From positions 1 to 43,857 of the forward strand of contig MNZQ01000045.1 in assembly GCA_001873745.1 (NCBI GenBank): a stretch of DNA of 43,857 nucleotides, written 5' to 3'. Shown here in pieces: positions 9,951 through 17,273 of this stretch. How positions within the stretch are numbered: position 1 is the first letter of the stretch; the number at the start of each line of letters is the position of its first letter. The stretch comes from Syntrophaceae bacterium CG2_30_58_14. GTDB taxonomy: Bacteria > Desulfobacterota > Syntrophia > Syntrophales > UBA5619. Below the pieces are notes generated by a model that was not told where the DNA came from, searched no databases, and worked only from the letters and a program-made list of their open reading frames with translations. Position numbers and translations under genes: made by a program.

Positions 9951-10760
9951 ATGGGATTGAACTACGAAAAGGAAGGGCATATCGTGAAGGTGGGGATGAA
10001 CCGGCCGAAGGAGCGGAATGCGCTGGATCCGCAGATCCTGATGGATCTCCATCAGGCCTGGAAGGAGATCAACGCCGATGATGCGATCCGCGTGGTCATC
10101 CTCCACTCCTGCCTGCCGGAGATCTTCTGCTCCGGGATGGACCTGCGGACGGCCATTCCCATCCTGACGAAGATGAAAGAACCCCAGACCGACGCGGAGC
10201 GGTGGCTGTCCCGGATGGGCCCGCATGTGGGGGAGGCGATGCTGAAGCAGAACACCGTGAAAAAGCCGGTGATCGCGGCCGTCAACGGCTACTGCCTCAC
10301 CGGGGGATTCGAGATGATCATGGGGGCGGATCTCCGACTGGCCTCGGAGGATGCGGTCTTCCAGATGCGGGAATCCAGCCTCGGCATCATGCCGACCGGC
10401 GGATCGAACGTCTATCTCCCCCGAATCCTGACCCCTTGCCGGGCGCTGGAGATCTTGCTGACTGCCGGGAATTTCAGCGCGCGGACCCTCGACGAGTGGG
10501 GTTTTCTGAACCGGGTCGTTCCGGTCGGCGGTCTGATGGAGGCGGCGATGGAGATGGCGGAGAGGATCGCCGGAAACGGGCCGCTGGCCATCCAGGGGAT
10601 CGTCCGCTGCTTCCGGGAGAGCCGCGAGATGGGCTATACGGATGCCTTCCGGAAGGAGATGGAGATCGGCATGCCGATATTCAGCAGCGCCGACGCCCGG
10701 GAGGGGATTCGCGCCCAGAAGGAGAAGCGCAAACCGGAATTTCCGGGAACGTACGACTGA
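9951..10760 (+). CDS. Enoyl-CoA hydratase/isomerase family protein (crotonase)
   Basis: This 269-residue protein is a full-length crotonase. Oxyanion-hole segments are CSGMDL at 60-65 and CLTGGFEM at 115-122, and both acidic residues expected for a hydratase are kept (Glu121 in GGFEM and Glu141 in MRESSLG). It probably adds water to an enoyl-CoA in beta-oxidation or in aromatic/alicyclic acid degradation, common in syntrophic fatty-acid oxidisers. The exact substrate is not readable. ATG follows a strong GAGGAGG site. The gene stands alone between repeat elements A and B rather than in a beta-oxidation operon. Confidence 0.88.
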   Translation: MGLNYEKEGHIVKVGMNRPKERNALDPQILMDLHQAWKEINADDAIRVVILHSCLPEIFCSGMDLRTAIPILTKMKEPQTDAERWLSRMGPHVGEAMLKQNTVKKPVIAAVNGYCLTGGFEMIMGADLRLASEDAVFQMRESSLGIMPTGGSNVYLPRILTPCRALEILLTAGNFSARTLDEWGFLNRVVPVGGLMEAAMEMAERIAGNGPLAIQGIVRCFRESREMGYTDAFRKEMEIGMPIFSSADAREGIRAQKEKRKPEFPGTYD

Positions 10761-10764
10761 TGAA

Positions 10765-10884
10765 CTCGTAAAAGTCTGAAAATCACATATTCTGTCATTC
10801 CCGTGAAAACGGGAATCCGGTATTATCAATTCGTTCCATCATCTCTGGATTCCTGCCTGCGCGGGAATGACGACTTTTTGCGAG
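10765..10884. repeat. Nested inverted-repeat element, copy B (120 bp)
   Basis: Outer arms CTCGTAAAAGTC (10765-10776) and GACTTTTTGCGAG (10872-10884) pair imperfectly. Within them GTCATTCCCGTGAAAACG from 10794 and the opposing CGCGGGAATGACG ending near 10872 form the conserved inner inverted repeat. The overall architecture and length match copies A and C although the outer arm sequence differs. It separates the crotonase and rubrerythrin-like genes. Confidence 0.75.
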
Positions 10885-10914
10885 AGCGTCACAACGGATG
10901 ACCCTAAAAGTCGT

Positions 10915-10932
10915 CCCCGCAATGAAGCGGGG
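10915..10932 (+). other. Short leader hairpin before the rubrerythrin-like gene
   Basis: CCCCGC and GCGGGG enclose a six-base loop about 25 bp before the ATG at 10957. The preceding bases (AAAAGTCGT) resemble the flank of repeat copy B, so it may be a degenerate repeat fragment rather than a regulator. Confidence 0.4.
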
Positions 10933-10956
10933 CGCATACCAGAAAAGGAGAATTTC

Positions 10957-11472
10957 ATGGAAAAACGTTTGGATGCGCTGGACATTGCGTTGAAGAATGA
11001 GATGAATGAGCACCATTTCTATCTGAAGAACGCCGAGAGAACGGCGAACCCCGTTGGCAAGGCGATGTTTGCGCAGATCGCCGCCGAGGAGTTGGAGCAC
11101 CACGAGCGGCTGAAACAACTGGCCGAGAGCTGGAAACAGGACAAAAAGTGGCCGGAGACCGTTCCTCTGAAGGTGAACGATACGGCGGTCCGATCCGTAT
11201 TCGGGAGGGCGGCCCGGGGAGGCGAGAAAACGGCCGGGGACGACGATGATCTGAAAGCCGTCCGCACGGCGATCGCGTTCGAGGCCAAGGGCGCCCAGTT
11301 CTATGCGGGGCTGCGGGACCAGTCGGCTGATCCGAAGGAAAAGGCGTTCTTCGGGCTTCTGGCCGATATCGAACATGAACACTTTGTCTCCCTCAAGGAT
11401 ACGGAAGAGTTTTTCATCGATCCGGCCGCATGGTATCAGAAGGCGCAGAGTTCGGGCCTGGATGGGGCGTAA
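10957..11472 (+). CDS. Rubrerythrin/ferritin-like di-iron protein
   Basis: The 171-residue product has two similar helical halves, each with Glu and ExxH iron-ligand patterns: NEMNEHHFY with EELEHHERL in the first, AIAFEAKGAQFY with IEHEHF in the second. This is the four-helix ferritin-like fold of the rubrerythrin group; no rubredoxin CxxC domain is present. In anaerobes such proteins act in peroxide detoxification or iron handling. The start is the ATG with AAAGGAG upstream; the longer ORF start at 10867 reads through repeat copy B and is rejected. A strong terminator follows. Confidence 0.85.
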   Translation: MEKRLDALDIALKNEMNEHHFYLKNAERTANPVGKAMFAQIAAEELEHHERLKQLAESWKQDKKWPETVPLKVNDTAVRSVFGRAARGGEKTAGDDDDLKAVRTAIAFEAKGAQFYAGLRDQSADPKEKAFFGLLADIEHEHFVSLKDTEEFFIDPAAWYQKAQSSGLDGA

Positions 11473-11504
11473 CGGAGACAAGGTTTATGATTGAAACGAT
11501 GGGG

Positions 11505-11532
11505 CGGGCCGGTGTGATGCCGGCCCGTTTTT
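11505..11532 (+). terminator. Rho-independent terminator after the rubrerythrin-like gene
   Basis: A perfect 8-bp stem CGGGCCGG/CCGGCCCG with a seven-base loop is followed directly by TTTTT. It lies about 30 bp after the stop codon. Confidence 0.85.
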
Positions 11533-11583
11533 ATTCAACACAGTCATCCAGGTTCTCGAAAAATGATGCGACCCTCTCAAATA

Positions 11584-11696
11584 TTCCCGAACGGGAACAA
11601 CAGGACTTTTCAGGAGGCCTTTGCTAACAATTATTCCCGAACGGTAATATTGTGCTTGACAGGGGTTCGCAACCCATTATTCTTACCGAGAGGTAA
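11584..11696 (+). promoter_or_regulatory. Promoter flanked by three evenly spaced operator-like 14-mers
   Basis: TTCCCGAACGGGAA (11584-11597), TTCCCGAACGGTAA (11634-11647) and TTACCGAGAGGTAA (11683-11696) share the form TTMCC-N4-GGKAA and start 50 and 49 bp apart. TTGACA at 11656-11661 and TATTCT at 11678-11683 (16-bp spacer) form a promoter pointing right; site 2 lies just upstream of the -35 and site 3 overlaps the end of the -10. This is the usual layout of an autorepressed helix-turn-helix regulator or antitoxin gene, but only a 17-codon stub follows. Confidence 0.55.
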
Positions 11697-11729
11697 CCAT
11701 ATTGCGATGTGCATCGGAGGCAGACTTGG

Positions 11730-11783
11730 ATGAACGTCCAACTCTTCTCCAAGGCCGCGAGAAAGTCTTCCCGCGTTTTTTAA
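11730..11783 (+). pseudogene. 17-codon stub of a lost operator-controlled gene
   Basis: Downstream of the operator-flanked promoter, a GGAGG-type site precedes ATG and an open frame of 17 codons (begins MNVQLFSK) ending in TAA. The end coincides with the end of the convergent toxin gene. I read it as the surviving 5' end of a gene whose body was lost or displaced by the neighbouring module. It could also be chance. Confidence 0.3.
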
Positions 11784-12061
11784 GCCATATAGCGCTTCAG
11801 ATCGCGGTAGAAATTCTCGTGCGCGCCCAAGGCAAGCAGAAACACTTCCTTTTCATCGTATTCATAAGCCAGGAGATACAAGCTATCCCGGACCTTGAAT
11901 TTGTGAACAAAAACGCCTGTCAGGTCTCCCTTTTTCGCCTCGCCGATTTCGGGCGCCTCGCAGATGCGCCGGACCTCGTCATCCAGAACGGCAATCTCCG
12001 CTTTTGTCAGACGCTTCTTTTTCCTCTCAAAAAGGGGCGACTGGGAAACCTGCCGACTCAT
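11780..12061 (-). CDS. RelE/ParE-family toxin
   Basis: The 93-residue protein has the size and C-terminal pattern of RelE/ParE-fold toxins: a helical N-terminal half rich in Lys and Glu, then beta strands (VFVHKFKV, LYLLAYEY, VFLLALGAHENFYRDLKRY). RelE members cleave mRNA on the ribosome and ParE members poison gyrase; the sequence alone does not decide between them. The gene overlaps the antitoxin gene by 4 bp and is translated after it, the standard order for such pairs. Confidence 0.75.
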   Translation of the reverse strand: MSRQVSQSPLFERKKKRLTKAEIAVLDDEVRRICEAPEIGEAKKGDLTGVFVHKFKVRDSLYLLAYEYDEKEVFLLALGAHENFYRDLKRYMA

Positions 12062-12285
12062 TTGCCTTCACCAAAGACATAGGGCGTCTTCAATCCGTTT
12101 TGCACCTGCGCTTGGGCGATGAGGATCTCCTTGATCAGGGAGACCGGAAGATCAGCGTTTTCATCTGCTACCCTTCCCAGCTTCGCCCAGTACTCCACCT
12201 GGCCGGCAAGTGACCGACCCTCGACGCCGGCATATACCGCGGCGGTGCTTGCCAGCTCATCGGATATTTTGACGGCTTTCGGCAT
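12058..12285 (-). CDS. ParD-like antitoxin
   Basis: This is a 75-residue partner of the toxin. The start MPKAVKISDELASTA and the GRSLAGQVEYWAKLGR helix match ParD-like antitoxins with a ribbon-helix-helix style N-terminus, which bind DNA and repress their own promoter while a C-terminal tail neutralises the toxin. ATG follows GGAGG at 12293-12297, and a good promoter lies directly upstream. The pair sits between a collapsed gene and an operator-controlled stub, suggesting recent arrival by transfer. Confidence 0.75.
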   Translation of the reverse strand: MPKAVKISDELASTAAVYAGVEGRSLAGQVEYWAKLGRVADENADLPVSLIKEILIAQAQVQNGLKTPYVFGEGK

Positions 12286-12317
12286 AATTGATCCTCCAAT
12301 CTATTTTTTATAGGTTC

Positions 12318-12346
12318 ATTGTATTGCATTATGAAATATTTTGCAA
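12318..12346 (-). promoter_or_regulatory. Promoter of the toxin-antitoxin operon
   Basis: On the minus strand TTGCAA and TACAAT are separated by 17 bp, about 35 bp before the antitoxin ATG. The surrounding 60 bp are AT-rich. Confidence 0.6.
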
Positions 12347-12367
12347 CACCTTTGCCATCTCACCTCC

Positions 12368-13294
12368 TCACCTGCTGAAATAAAAGAAAATCTGTGCCTT
12401 GCCGCGACGCTGCCCCGGCTTGTGAAAAAGAGGCACAATAATCAGCAATACCGCCGCCAGCGCGGCCTGAAGCAGGGTTAAAAAGACCGCCAGATAGCCG
12501 ATTTCAAAAAAAGGAACGGTCCGGTTCCCGAAATGTTCCGCGATGTTCGGCAGGCTTTTCCAGCGCAGAAACTGGGCAAAGTAGGGGCGGTCGTCCGTGG
12601 CCGGACGAATGTTGAAATCGTAAGCGGCATATAGAGATGTTCGTTCGGGCGAAAGCAGTTGGTCGAGGTGGTTGAAAAAAAGATCATCCTGCAGGGCGTT
12701 GAAGAAGGCGCGTTCGGCTGCCTCGATGTCGGGCAGAAGGGCAGGATCGAAGTTCAGGCGGCGGCAGAATGCGCGGATATTGCTGATTTCTTCAGGACGG
12801 AAGGGTGTTTTCTTGACCATGAAGGTGATCGCACCCCAGCTTCGCGCGGGGACGGCGTCCGTATAGGTCAAGCTGAGTTCTGGCGCGTAACGGAGCGCCG
12901 GCGATGAAAAAACCAGCATGAAACCGCAGGGGCTGTTTTTCCCCAGCGTCGTCTGCGCCTCAGGAAGCTGCATGGCCCGGCTTAACCCTTTGTATTCAGA
13001 GGGAACCAGCGCCGGAGGCCGGAGGATCGTTGCTGTTACACAGATCAGAGAGAGGGTTGCCATGATCAGGATCATGGCGCCAGGTTTTCTGGGAATGACC
13101 AGAAGACCCGAAAATACGGGGATCAACGCCAGGATGGCCGGTATTTCGCGGGGCGGGAAAACCCACATCAGGCCGAGCGCCAGCAAACCTCCCGCTCCGG
13201 AGCCGACCAGATTCCAGAAATAGAGAACGCCGATGCGACGGCTGTATTTTGTAAAGGTCAGCCCGATGGCCAGACAAAACCTTGGCGGGATCAC
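12368..13294 (-). pseudogene. Collapsed spermidine-synthase-like membrane protein gene
   Basis: The frame (308 codons, GTG start overlapping the pcm TGA) resembles multi-TM proteins carrying a spermidine-synthase-like domain, usually 700-800 residues, but several parts are missing. It starts inside a membrane helix (GLTFTKYSRRIGVLYFWNL). It passes from LSLTYTDAVPA straight to RSWGAITFMVKKTPF, skipping the whole SAM-type catalytic domain (roughly 200 residues in relatives). It ends at IFFYFSR where relatives continue through more helices. The frame is nevertheless unbroken and DDRPYF and neighbouring conserved segments remain. I call it a pseudogene; translation by coupling to pcm is possible. 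Confidence 0.65.
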
Positions 13295-13896
13295 GGGCTT
13301 CTCCTGAAGGGGACGAATTGCACGGGCAACAAGCTCGTTGTTTTGACTTTTCCCTTGTCTTTTTCAACCAGCATGAGGGTCTGCACGAGGAAGGGGGCGC
13401 CAACGGGGATTACCATCCGGCCGCCGTCTTTTAACTGCCTGATGAGCGGCGTCGGGATATAGTCCGCCGCGGCGGTCACGACGATGGCGTCAAAGGGGGC
13501 CTGTTCCGGCCAGCCGTCATAGCCGTCAGCCACGCGCACCTGGACGTTGCGGTATCCCTGTTTCTGCAAACGCTCACGGGAGGCATTGCCCAATTCCGGG
13601 ACGATCTCGATCATATAGACCTGCTTGACGATTTCTGCCAGCACGGCGGCCTGATACCCGGAGCCGGAACCGATCTCCAGGATTTTTTGGGTCGCTTTCG
13701 GCCGGATCAGCTCCGTCATAAAGGCGACGATATAGGGCTGGGAGATGGTCTGCCCGTAGCCGAGGGGCAGAGGCTGGTCTTCATAGGCGCTGCCGGCCAG
13801 GTGAGGCGGGACAAAAAGGTGCCGGGGCACGGCGCGCATCGCCTGCAGCGTGGCCTTGTCCCTGATTCCCCGTTCCGCGATCTGCGTCCGGACCAT
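13291..13896 (-). CDS. pcm: Protein-L-isoaspartate O-methyltransferase
   Basis: The 201-residue ORF contains the family signature MRAVPRHLFVPP, QTISQPYIVAFMTELI and the SAM motif LEIGSGSGYQAAVLAE. The enzyme methylates L-isoaspartyl residues to start repair of damaged proteins. Upstream of the ATG the same frame continues with LISIFILLF and TPSALADDAYQTRREA, a convincing signal-peptide core and cleavage site, back to an in-frame TAG at 13972-13974. Repeat element C begins 4 bp beyond. The ancestral protein was therefore probably periplasmic and has lost its start; today's product may be cytoplasmic from 13896, or the gene may be decaying. Its stop overlaps the collapsed gene downstream. Confidence 0.85.
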   Translation of the reverse strand: MVRTQIAERGIRDKATLQAMRAVPRHLFVPPHLAGSAYEDQPLPLGYGQTISQPYIVAFMTELIRPKATQKILEIGSGSGYQAAVLAEIVKQVYMIEIVPELGNASRERLQKQGYRNVQVRVADGYDGWPEQAPFDAIVVTAAADYIPTPLIRQLKDGGRMVIPVGAPFLVQTLMLVEKDKGKVKTTSLLPVQFVPFRRSP

Positions 13897-13977
13897 GGCT
13901 TCCCGTCTGGTTTGATAGGCGTCATCGGCCAGTGCGGACGGCGTAAAAAGAAGGATGAAAATAGAGATAAGCTAGGT

Positions 13978-14098
13978 AATTGCAAAACCATTTGTCATTC
14001 CCGAATGCCTCTATCGGGAATATGGTTTTTCAAGCTGTTAGAACCAGATTCCCGCTCAGAATCGTTGCGGGAATGACAGAATGGGGAGTTTTGCAATT
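13978..14098. repeat. Nested inverted-repeat element, copy C (121 bp)
   Basis: Perfect 11-bp outer arms AATTGCAAAAC (13978-13988) and GTTTTGCAATT (14088-14098) enclose TGTCATTCCCGAATG and, at the other end, TTGCGGGAATGACA. The size and inner motif match copies A and B. It abuts the broken 5' end of pcm. Confidence 0.75.
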
Positions 14099-14120
14099 GG
14101 CTCAAGCGACCATCTTTTGT

Positions 14121-14492
14121 TCATAGCGGCCTCCTCCTGTGCCATACCCATACGTAAACCGAGACATTGATGAACAGAACCGCCAGGCCCAGGGCCATCT
14201 GCAGCTCTCGCGTAAGCGCAGCCGGGTAAAGGACCGGCATCATGTAATGCTCAATAAAATCAGAACGATAAATCACCTTCCCGGCACGGTGGCGCAGCAG
14301 GTTTTCCAGCGGCGTCAACGGACAGATCCAGCCGGCCATCTCCACCAGCGCCGCCCACAGGACAGCCGGGATATGGAGCCAGGCCAGCCGCCGCCACCGA
14401 AGGACCAGGAAACCGCCGAACACCGCGAAAAGAACAAACGCCGCGTGCACGAGGACAACAATGTCGGCAAGAATCCCGTAAATCATCTCCAT
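14121..14492 (-). CDS. DUF2784 family membrane protein
   Basis: This small integral membrane protein (about 123 residues from the ATG at 14492) carries DUF2784 features: an N-terminal helix with VVLVHAAFVLFAVFGG, the WLHIPAVLWAALVEMAGWICPLTPLEN core and a C-terminal helix (GLAVLFINVSVYVWVW). The function of the family is unknown. The ORF track starts at 14549, which would add a hydrophilic, Pro/Ser-rich head without family resemblance, so I prefer 14492; that start overlaps the end of the radical SAM gene. Confidence 0.8.
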   Translation of the reverse strand: MEMIYGILADIVVLVHAAFVLFAVFGGFLVLRWRRLAWLHIPAVLWAALVEMAGWICPLTPLENLLRHRAGKVIYRSDFIEHYMMPVLYPAALTRELQMALGLAVLFINVSVYVWVWHRRRPL

Positions 14493-14511
14493 TTGCCCTG
14501 AAGGCTCCGCT

Positions 14512-15429
14512 TTATCTGTCCAACCGCCTGATTCCGGCCGCGATGGCATCCCGGACGGCGGCGGCGTATTCTGCAGGAGTGATCCGCCGGTCGATCATGG
14601 GATCGCCCGTGGCCTTGCCGCAGGGATGGTACTGGGCCATGATGTTGACATAGGTGTCGGGTGAGACCTCCTCGGCCAAAAAGGTCATGACTTCCCGCGT
14701 GCCGGCCAGACCATTGGGCATCACCAGATGGCGGACCAGCAATCCCCTGACGGCCAGGCCTGCATGATCCAGGACCAGGTCGCCCGCCTGGCGGTGCATT
14801 TCCCGGATGGCGGCCGTGGCCTGCTCGCGGTAATCCGGCGCCTGACAGAAACGGGTCGCCCAGGCTTCCTCCCAGAACTTGAAATCCGGCATGTAGATAT
14901 CGAAAACGCCGTCCAGCATTCTGATCGTATCGGCGCTGTCATAGCCGCCCGAATTGTAAACAAGCGGAATATTCAGCCCCTGCCCGACGGCGATGAAAAG
15001 GGCCTGCAGGATCTGGGGAACCACATGGCTCGGCGTGACCAAGTTGATGTTGTGGCATCCCCGCTTCATGAGATGGAGCATCATGGCGGCGAGGCGGTGG
15101 GGGTCCACTTCCTCGCCCTCCCCCAGATGACTGATCGCGAAATTCTGGCAGAAGGAACAGAAAAGATTGCAGGAACTGAAGAAGATCGTTCCGGAGCCGG
15201 CAGACCCCACCAGCGGGGCTTCTTCGCCGAAGTGGGGATGAAAACTGGCCACGCTGGCTCGGGCGCCGGTCCGGCAGACACCCAACTCGCCGCTTAGCCG
15301 GTCCACATGGCACTCCCGGGGGCAGAGGCGGCAGTCTTTCAGCAGGTCGAGAGCCTGCCGAACCCGTGACGGCAACTGCCCTTCCCGGTAAAGCTTAAGA
15401 TAGGAGGGCTCACAGCGTTTTGTTGTCAT
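14512..15429 (-). CDS. PflA-like radical SAM protein
   Basis: The 305-residue protein has an N-terminal Cys-rich segment (CRLCPRECHVDR) followed by the radical SAM cluster motif CNLFCSFCQN (CxxxCxxC), the layout of the putative pyruvate-formate-lyase-activating-enzyme-like group (COG1313). The [4Fe-4S] cluster reductively cleaves SAM to a deoxyadenosyl radical; members are presumed to activate glycyl radical enzymes or modify proteins, but the target of this group is not established. No glycyl radical enzyme is adjacent. It lies between an RNase Z-like hydrolase and DUF2784 on the same strand with short gaps. Confidence 0.85.
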   Translation of the reverse strand: MTTKRCEPSYLKLYREGQLPSRVRQALDLLKDCRLCPRECHVDRLSGELGVCRTGARASVASFHPHFGEEAPLVGSAGSGTIFFSSCNLFCSFCQNFAISHLGEGEEVDPHRLAAMMLHLMKRGCHNINLVTPSHVVPQILQALFIAVGQGLNIPLVYNSGGYDSADTIRMLDGVFDIYMPDFKFWEEAWATRFCQAPDYREQATAAIREMHRQAGDLVLDHAGLAVRGLLVRHLVMPNGLAGTREVMTFLAEEVSPDTYVNIMAQYHPCGKATGDPMIDRRITPAEYAAAVRDAIAAGIRRLDR

Positions 15430-15463
15430 GGCCTTACCCGAAAATCCCCACCCTTCAAGGGCA

Positions 15464-16498
15464 TCACGCTGGATGCCCCCGGAACGCCGTCATGGCTTCT
15501 TCGGCCAGGACATGCGGAGCGATCTTGTATTTCGGGGAAAAGTGAAAGGGGACCATCCGTTTCACGTGCGCCTGTCTCGCCAGCGTGCCCGCCTGCCGGG
15601 CGGTGAGGTGATATTTCCTTGCCGCCGTTTCTGCATGATCCTGAAGAAAGGTCGTTTCGATAAAGAGCAGATCGGCATGATCGGCCAGTTCAAGGATGGC
15701 GGCGCGATTTTTCCGACTATGGATCGCATCGGTGACATAACCGATCCGCAGGCCCGGACTCACCTTTACGGCCTGTTTCAGTGCGCCCAGGGGCAGCCAC
15801 GTTTCCCCGACGTTGCCCAGTGGATCCCTGGACCAGATCCGGACGGGCGTCTCGTCGTCGTCGCCGTTTACGAGATGTTCTTTCAAGGTCATCAGCCAGG
15901 CGCCCGTGGGCAGGTCCATTTCCTTCAGAACCGTCTTCAGGATGTTGAACCGTTGCCGCTCCTCGAAGCGGAAGGCAAGGCAGGGGATGAGGTGATCGAG
16001 AAAGACGCCTTGCACGGTGAAGAAGCGTGTCTCCACGAGGATGCCGTCAAAAGCACGGCATTCCTCAAGGGTTTCCGGCTGGAAAGCCGTCCGGCAGCAA
16101 TAGCGTTTTGTGGTCTGAGCATGCGGATGGACCTCCGTCGCGATTACCGCGAAATCGTTCGTGTAGTTTTCCACGAGATTCCAGGTGTAGGCCATCAGTT
16201 TGTGCTCCAGGTGCTGGAGAAACCCCGGTGGGCCGAAGAGGTGCAGGTGCTTGTCCCGGCCCAGACACAGCCTGAGCAGATGATCAAAACCGATAAAGTG
16301 GTCCATGTGGGTGTGCGACACAAAGATGTAATCGATTTTCAGGAGTTTGCGGGGCGGAAGGAGATGCAGATCGCCGAGATCAAAAAGGACGGCCTCGCGG
16401 CGGTACTTGCATTCCACGTAAGCCCCGGGATCTCCGAAAGGATCGTTAATGAGTGCGGCGTTGTACATCGCTACACCATTCCCTCCCGCCTGCTCCAT
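15464..16498 (-). CDS. RNase Z-like metallo-beta-lactamase fold protein
   Basis: The metal-binding motif SHTHMDHFIGFD, the upstream strand VLFDLGDL, the later GYVTDAIHS and a histidine near the C-terminus (MVPFHFSPKY) give the metallo-beta-lactamase fold in its ribonuclease Z-like form. At 344 residues it is somewhat longer than typical tRNase Z, so it may process tRNA 3' ends or be a related phosphodiesterase. An in-frame ATG at 16468 (MYNAALIND) is an alternative start with GGGAGGGA upstream. It is the first of a three-gene minus-strand run with the radical SAM and DUF2784 genes. Confidence 0.8.
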   Translation of the reverse strand: MEQAGGNGVAMYNAALINDPFGDPGAYVECKYRREAVLFDLGDLHLLPPRKLLKIDYIFVSHTHMDHFIGFDHLLRLCLGRDKHLHLFGPPGFLQHLEHKLMAYTWNLVENYTNDFAVIATEVHPHAQTTKRYCCRTAFQPETLEECRAFDGILVETRFFTVQGVFLDHLIPCLAFRFEERQRFNILKTVLKEMDLPTGAWLMTLKEHLVNGDDDETPVRIWSRDPLGNVGETWLPLGALKQAVKVSPGLRIGYVTDAIHSRKNRAAILELADHADLLFIETTFLQDHAETAARKYHLTARQAGTLARQAHVKRMVPFHFSPKYKIAPHVLAEEAMTAFRGHPA

Positions 16499-16556
16499 AA
16501 ATGTCGAATTGCGGAGCAGGAAGTTATTAATAACACCCCTACACTACCTTCATTAC

Positions 16557-16835
16557 TCAAGCCCCGTTCACCCTCTCTTTCAATTCCTTTCCAACCTTGA
16601 AAAACGGCAACCTCTTCGGTTTAACGTCAACCTTCTTTCCGGTCTTCGGATTCTTTCCCGTATATGCGCCATACTCCCTCACGGAGAAGCTCCCAAAACC
16701 CCGGATTTCAATTCTTCCACCCTTCTTGAGCGTATTGGCGAAACCATCAAAGATGAGGTTGACGATGGTGTATGCCTCTTTTTCCTGCAACCCTTCTTTT
16801 ACTGCCAATGCTTCAATCAGATCCGCCTTATTCAT
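16557..16835 (-). CDS. HU/IHF family DNA-binding protein
   Basis: The 92-residue histone-like protein has the family signature GFGSFSVREYGAYTGKNPKTGKKVDV, covering the DNA-bending beta arm with its NP intercalation pair. It binds DNA as a homo- or heterodimer in the nucleoid. HU and IHF subunits cannot be separated safely from sequence here. The start has GGGAG seven bases upstream and overlaps the upstream unknown gene by 4 bp, so both are co-translated. Confidence 0.92.
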   Translation of the reverse strand: MNKADLIEALAVKEGLQEKEAYTIVNLIFDGFANTLKKGGRIEIRGFGSFSVREYGAYTGKNPKTGKKVDVKPKRLPFFKVGKELKERVNGA

Positions 16836-17143
16836 GTGTTTTCTCCCTCAATTCTCTCCCCAGATTTATCGAGCAATTCCCTGATAACGGGTATTACATA
16901 TAGATCGTCCATCTCAAATCCCTTCAATGTCTTTATGATAATCCCGATCTTCTCTTTTACGGTTAACCGGGAATGAATGATCAATACGTATTGTCCTTTA
17001 ACCCGGCATAGGCCTCCCGTACGGTGTGACTCTTCAACGGCTATATTCCCATAGCGGATCTCGATCCCGAGTTTTCCGGCCAGTTCCTCAATCTGATTTA
17101 AAAGGACCCCGTCATCCAATGGAAAGATCCTTTGTCTAATCAA
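16832..17143 (-). CDS. Conserved-looking hypothetical protein upstream of HU/IHF
   Basis: I do not recognise this 103-residue protein. It is hydrophilic with a strand-rich middle (GLCRVKGQYVLIIHSRLTVKEKIGIIIKTLKG) and no Cys pair, membrane helix or known motif. The TTG start lacks a clear Shine-Dalgarno and no ATG lies in a better place. The 4-bp overlap with the HU/IHF gene and normal composition argue that it is real. A 22-nt perfect palindrome lies 21 bp upstream, so the two-gene unit may be controlled by a dimeric repressor. Confidence 0.65.
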   Translation of the reverse strand: MIRQRIFPLDDGVLLNQIEELAGKLGIEIRYGNIAVEESHRTGGLCRVKGQYVLIIHSRLTVKEKIGIIIKTLKGFEMDDLYVIPVIRELLDKSGERIEGENT

Positions 17144-17164
17144 TAAAAAGGGTAATGATTGAAA

Positions 17165-17186
17165 TCACTTCAGTGCACTGAAGTGA
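17165..17186. promoter_or_regulatory. 22-nt perfect palindrome, candidate operator
   Basis: The half-site TCACTTCAGTG is followed immediately by its exact reverse complement. There is no loop and no T-tract, so it is an operator-like dyad rather than a terminator. It lies between the end of nuoN and the start of the HU/IHF unit, 21 bp before the latter's TTG. Confidence 0.6.
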
Positions 17187-17273
17187 CTAATTTATATGAT
17201 ATCATTTATAATACACAGACACCACCGATCATTTTCATGCCACCTTTTGAAATGGAAAAGAGGGGCCACGATT

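Noticed and set aside
9678-10829. 383-codon minus-strand ORF opposite the crotonase
   Set aside because: It starts inside repeat copy B (IPDSRFHGND is the usual translation of that repeat) and runs antisense to a clear crotonase.
11702-12082. 126-codon plus-strand ORF across the toxin gene
   Set aside because: It runs antisense to the toxin-antitoxin pair and has no family resemblance; only its promoter region seems meaningful.
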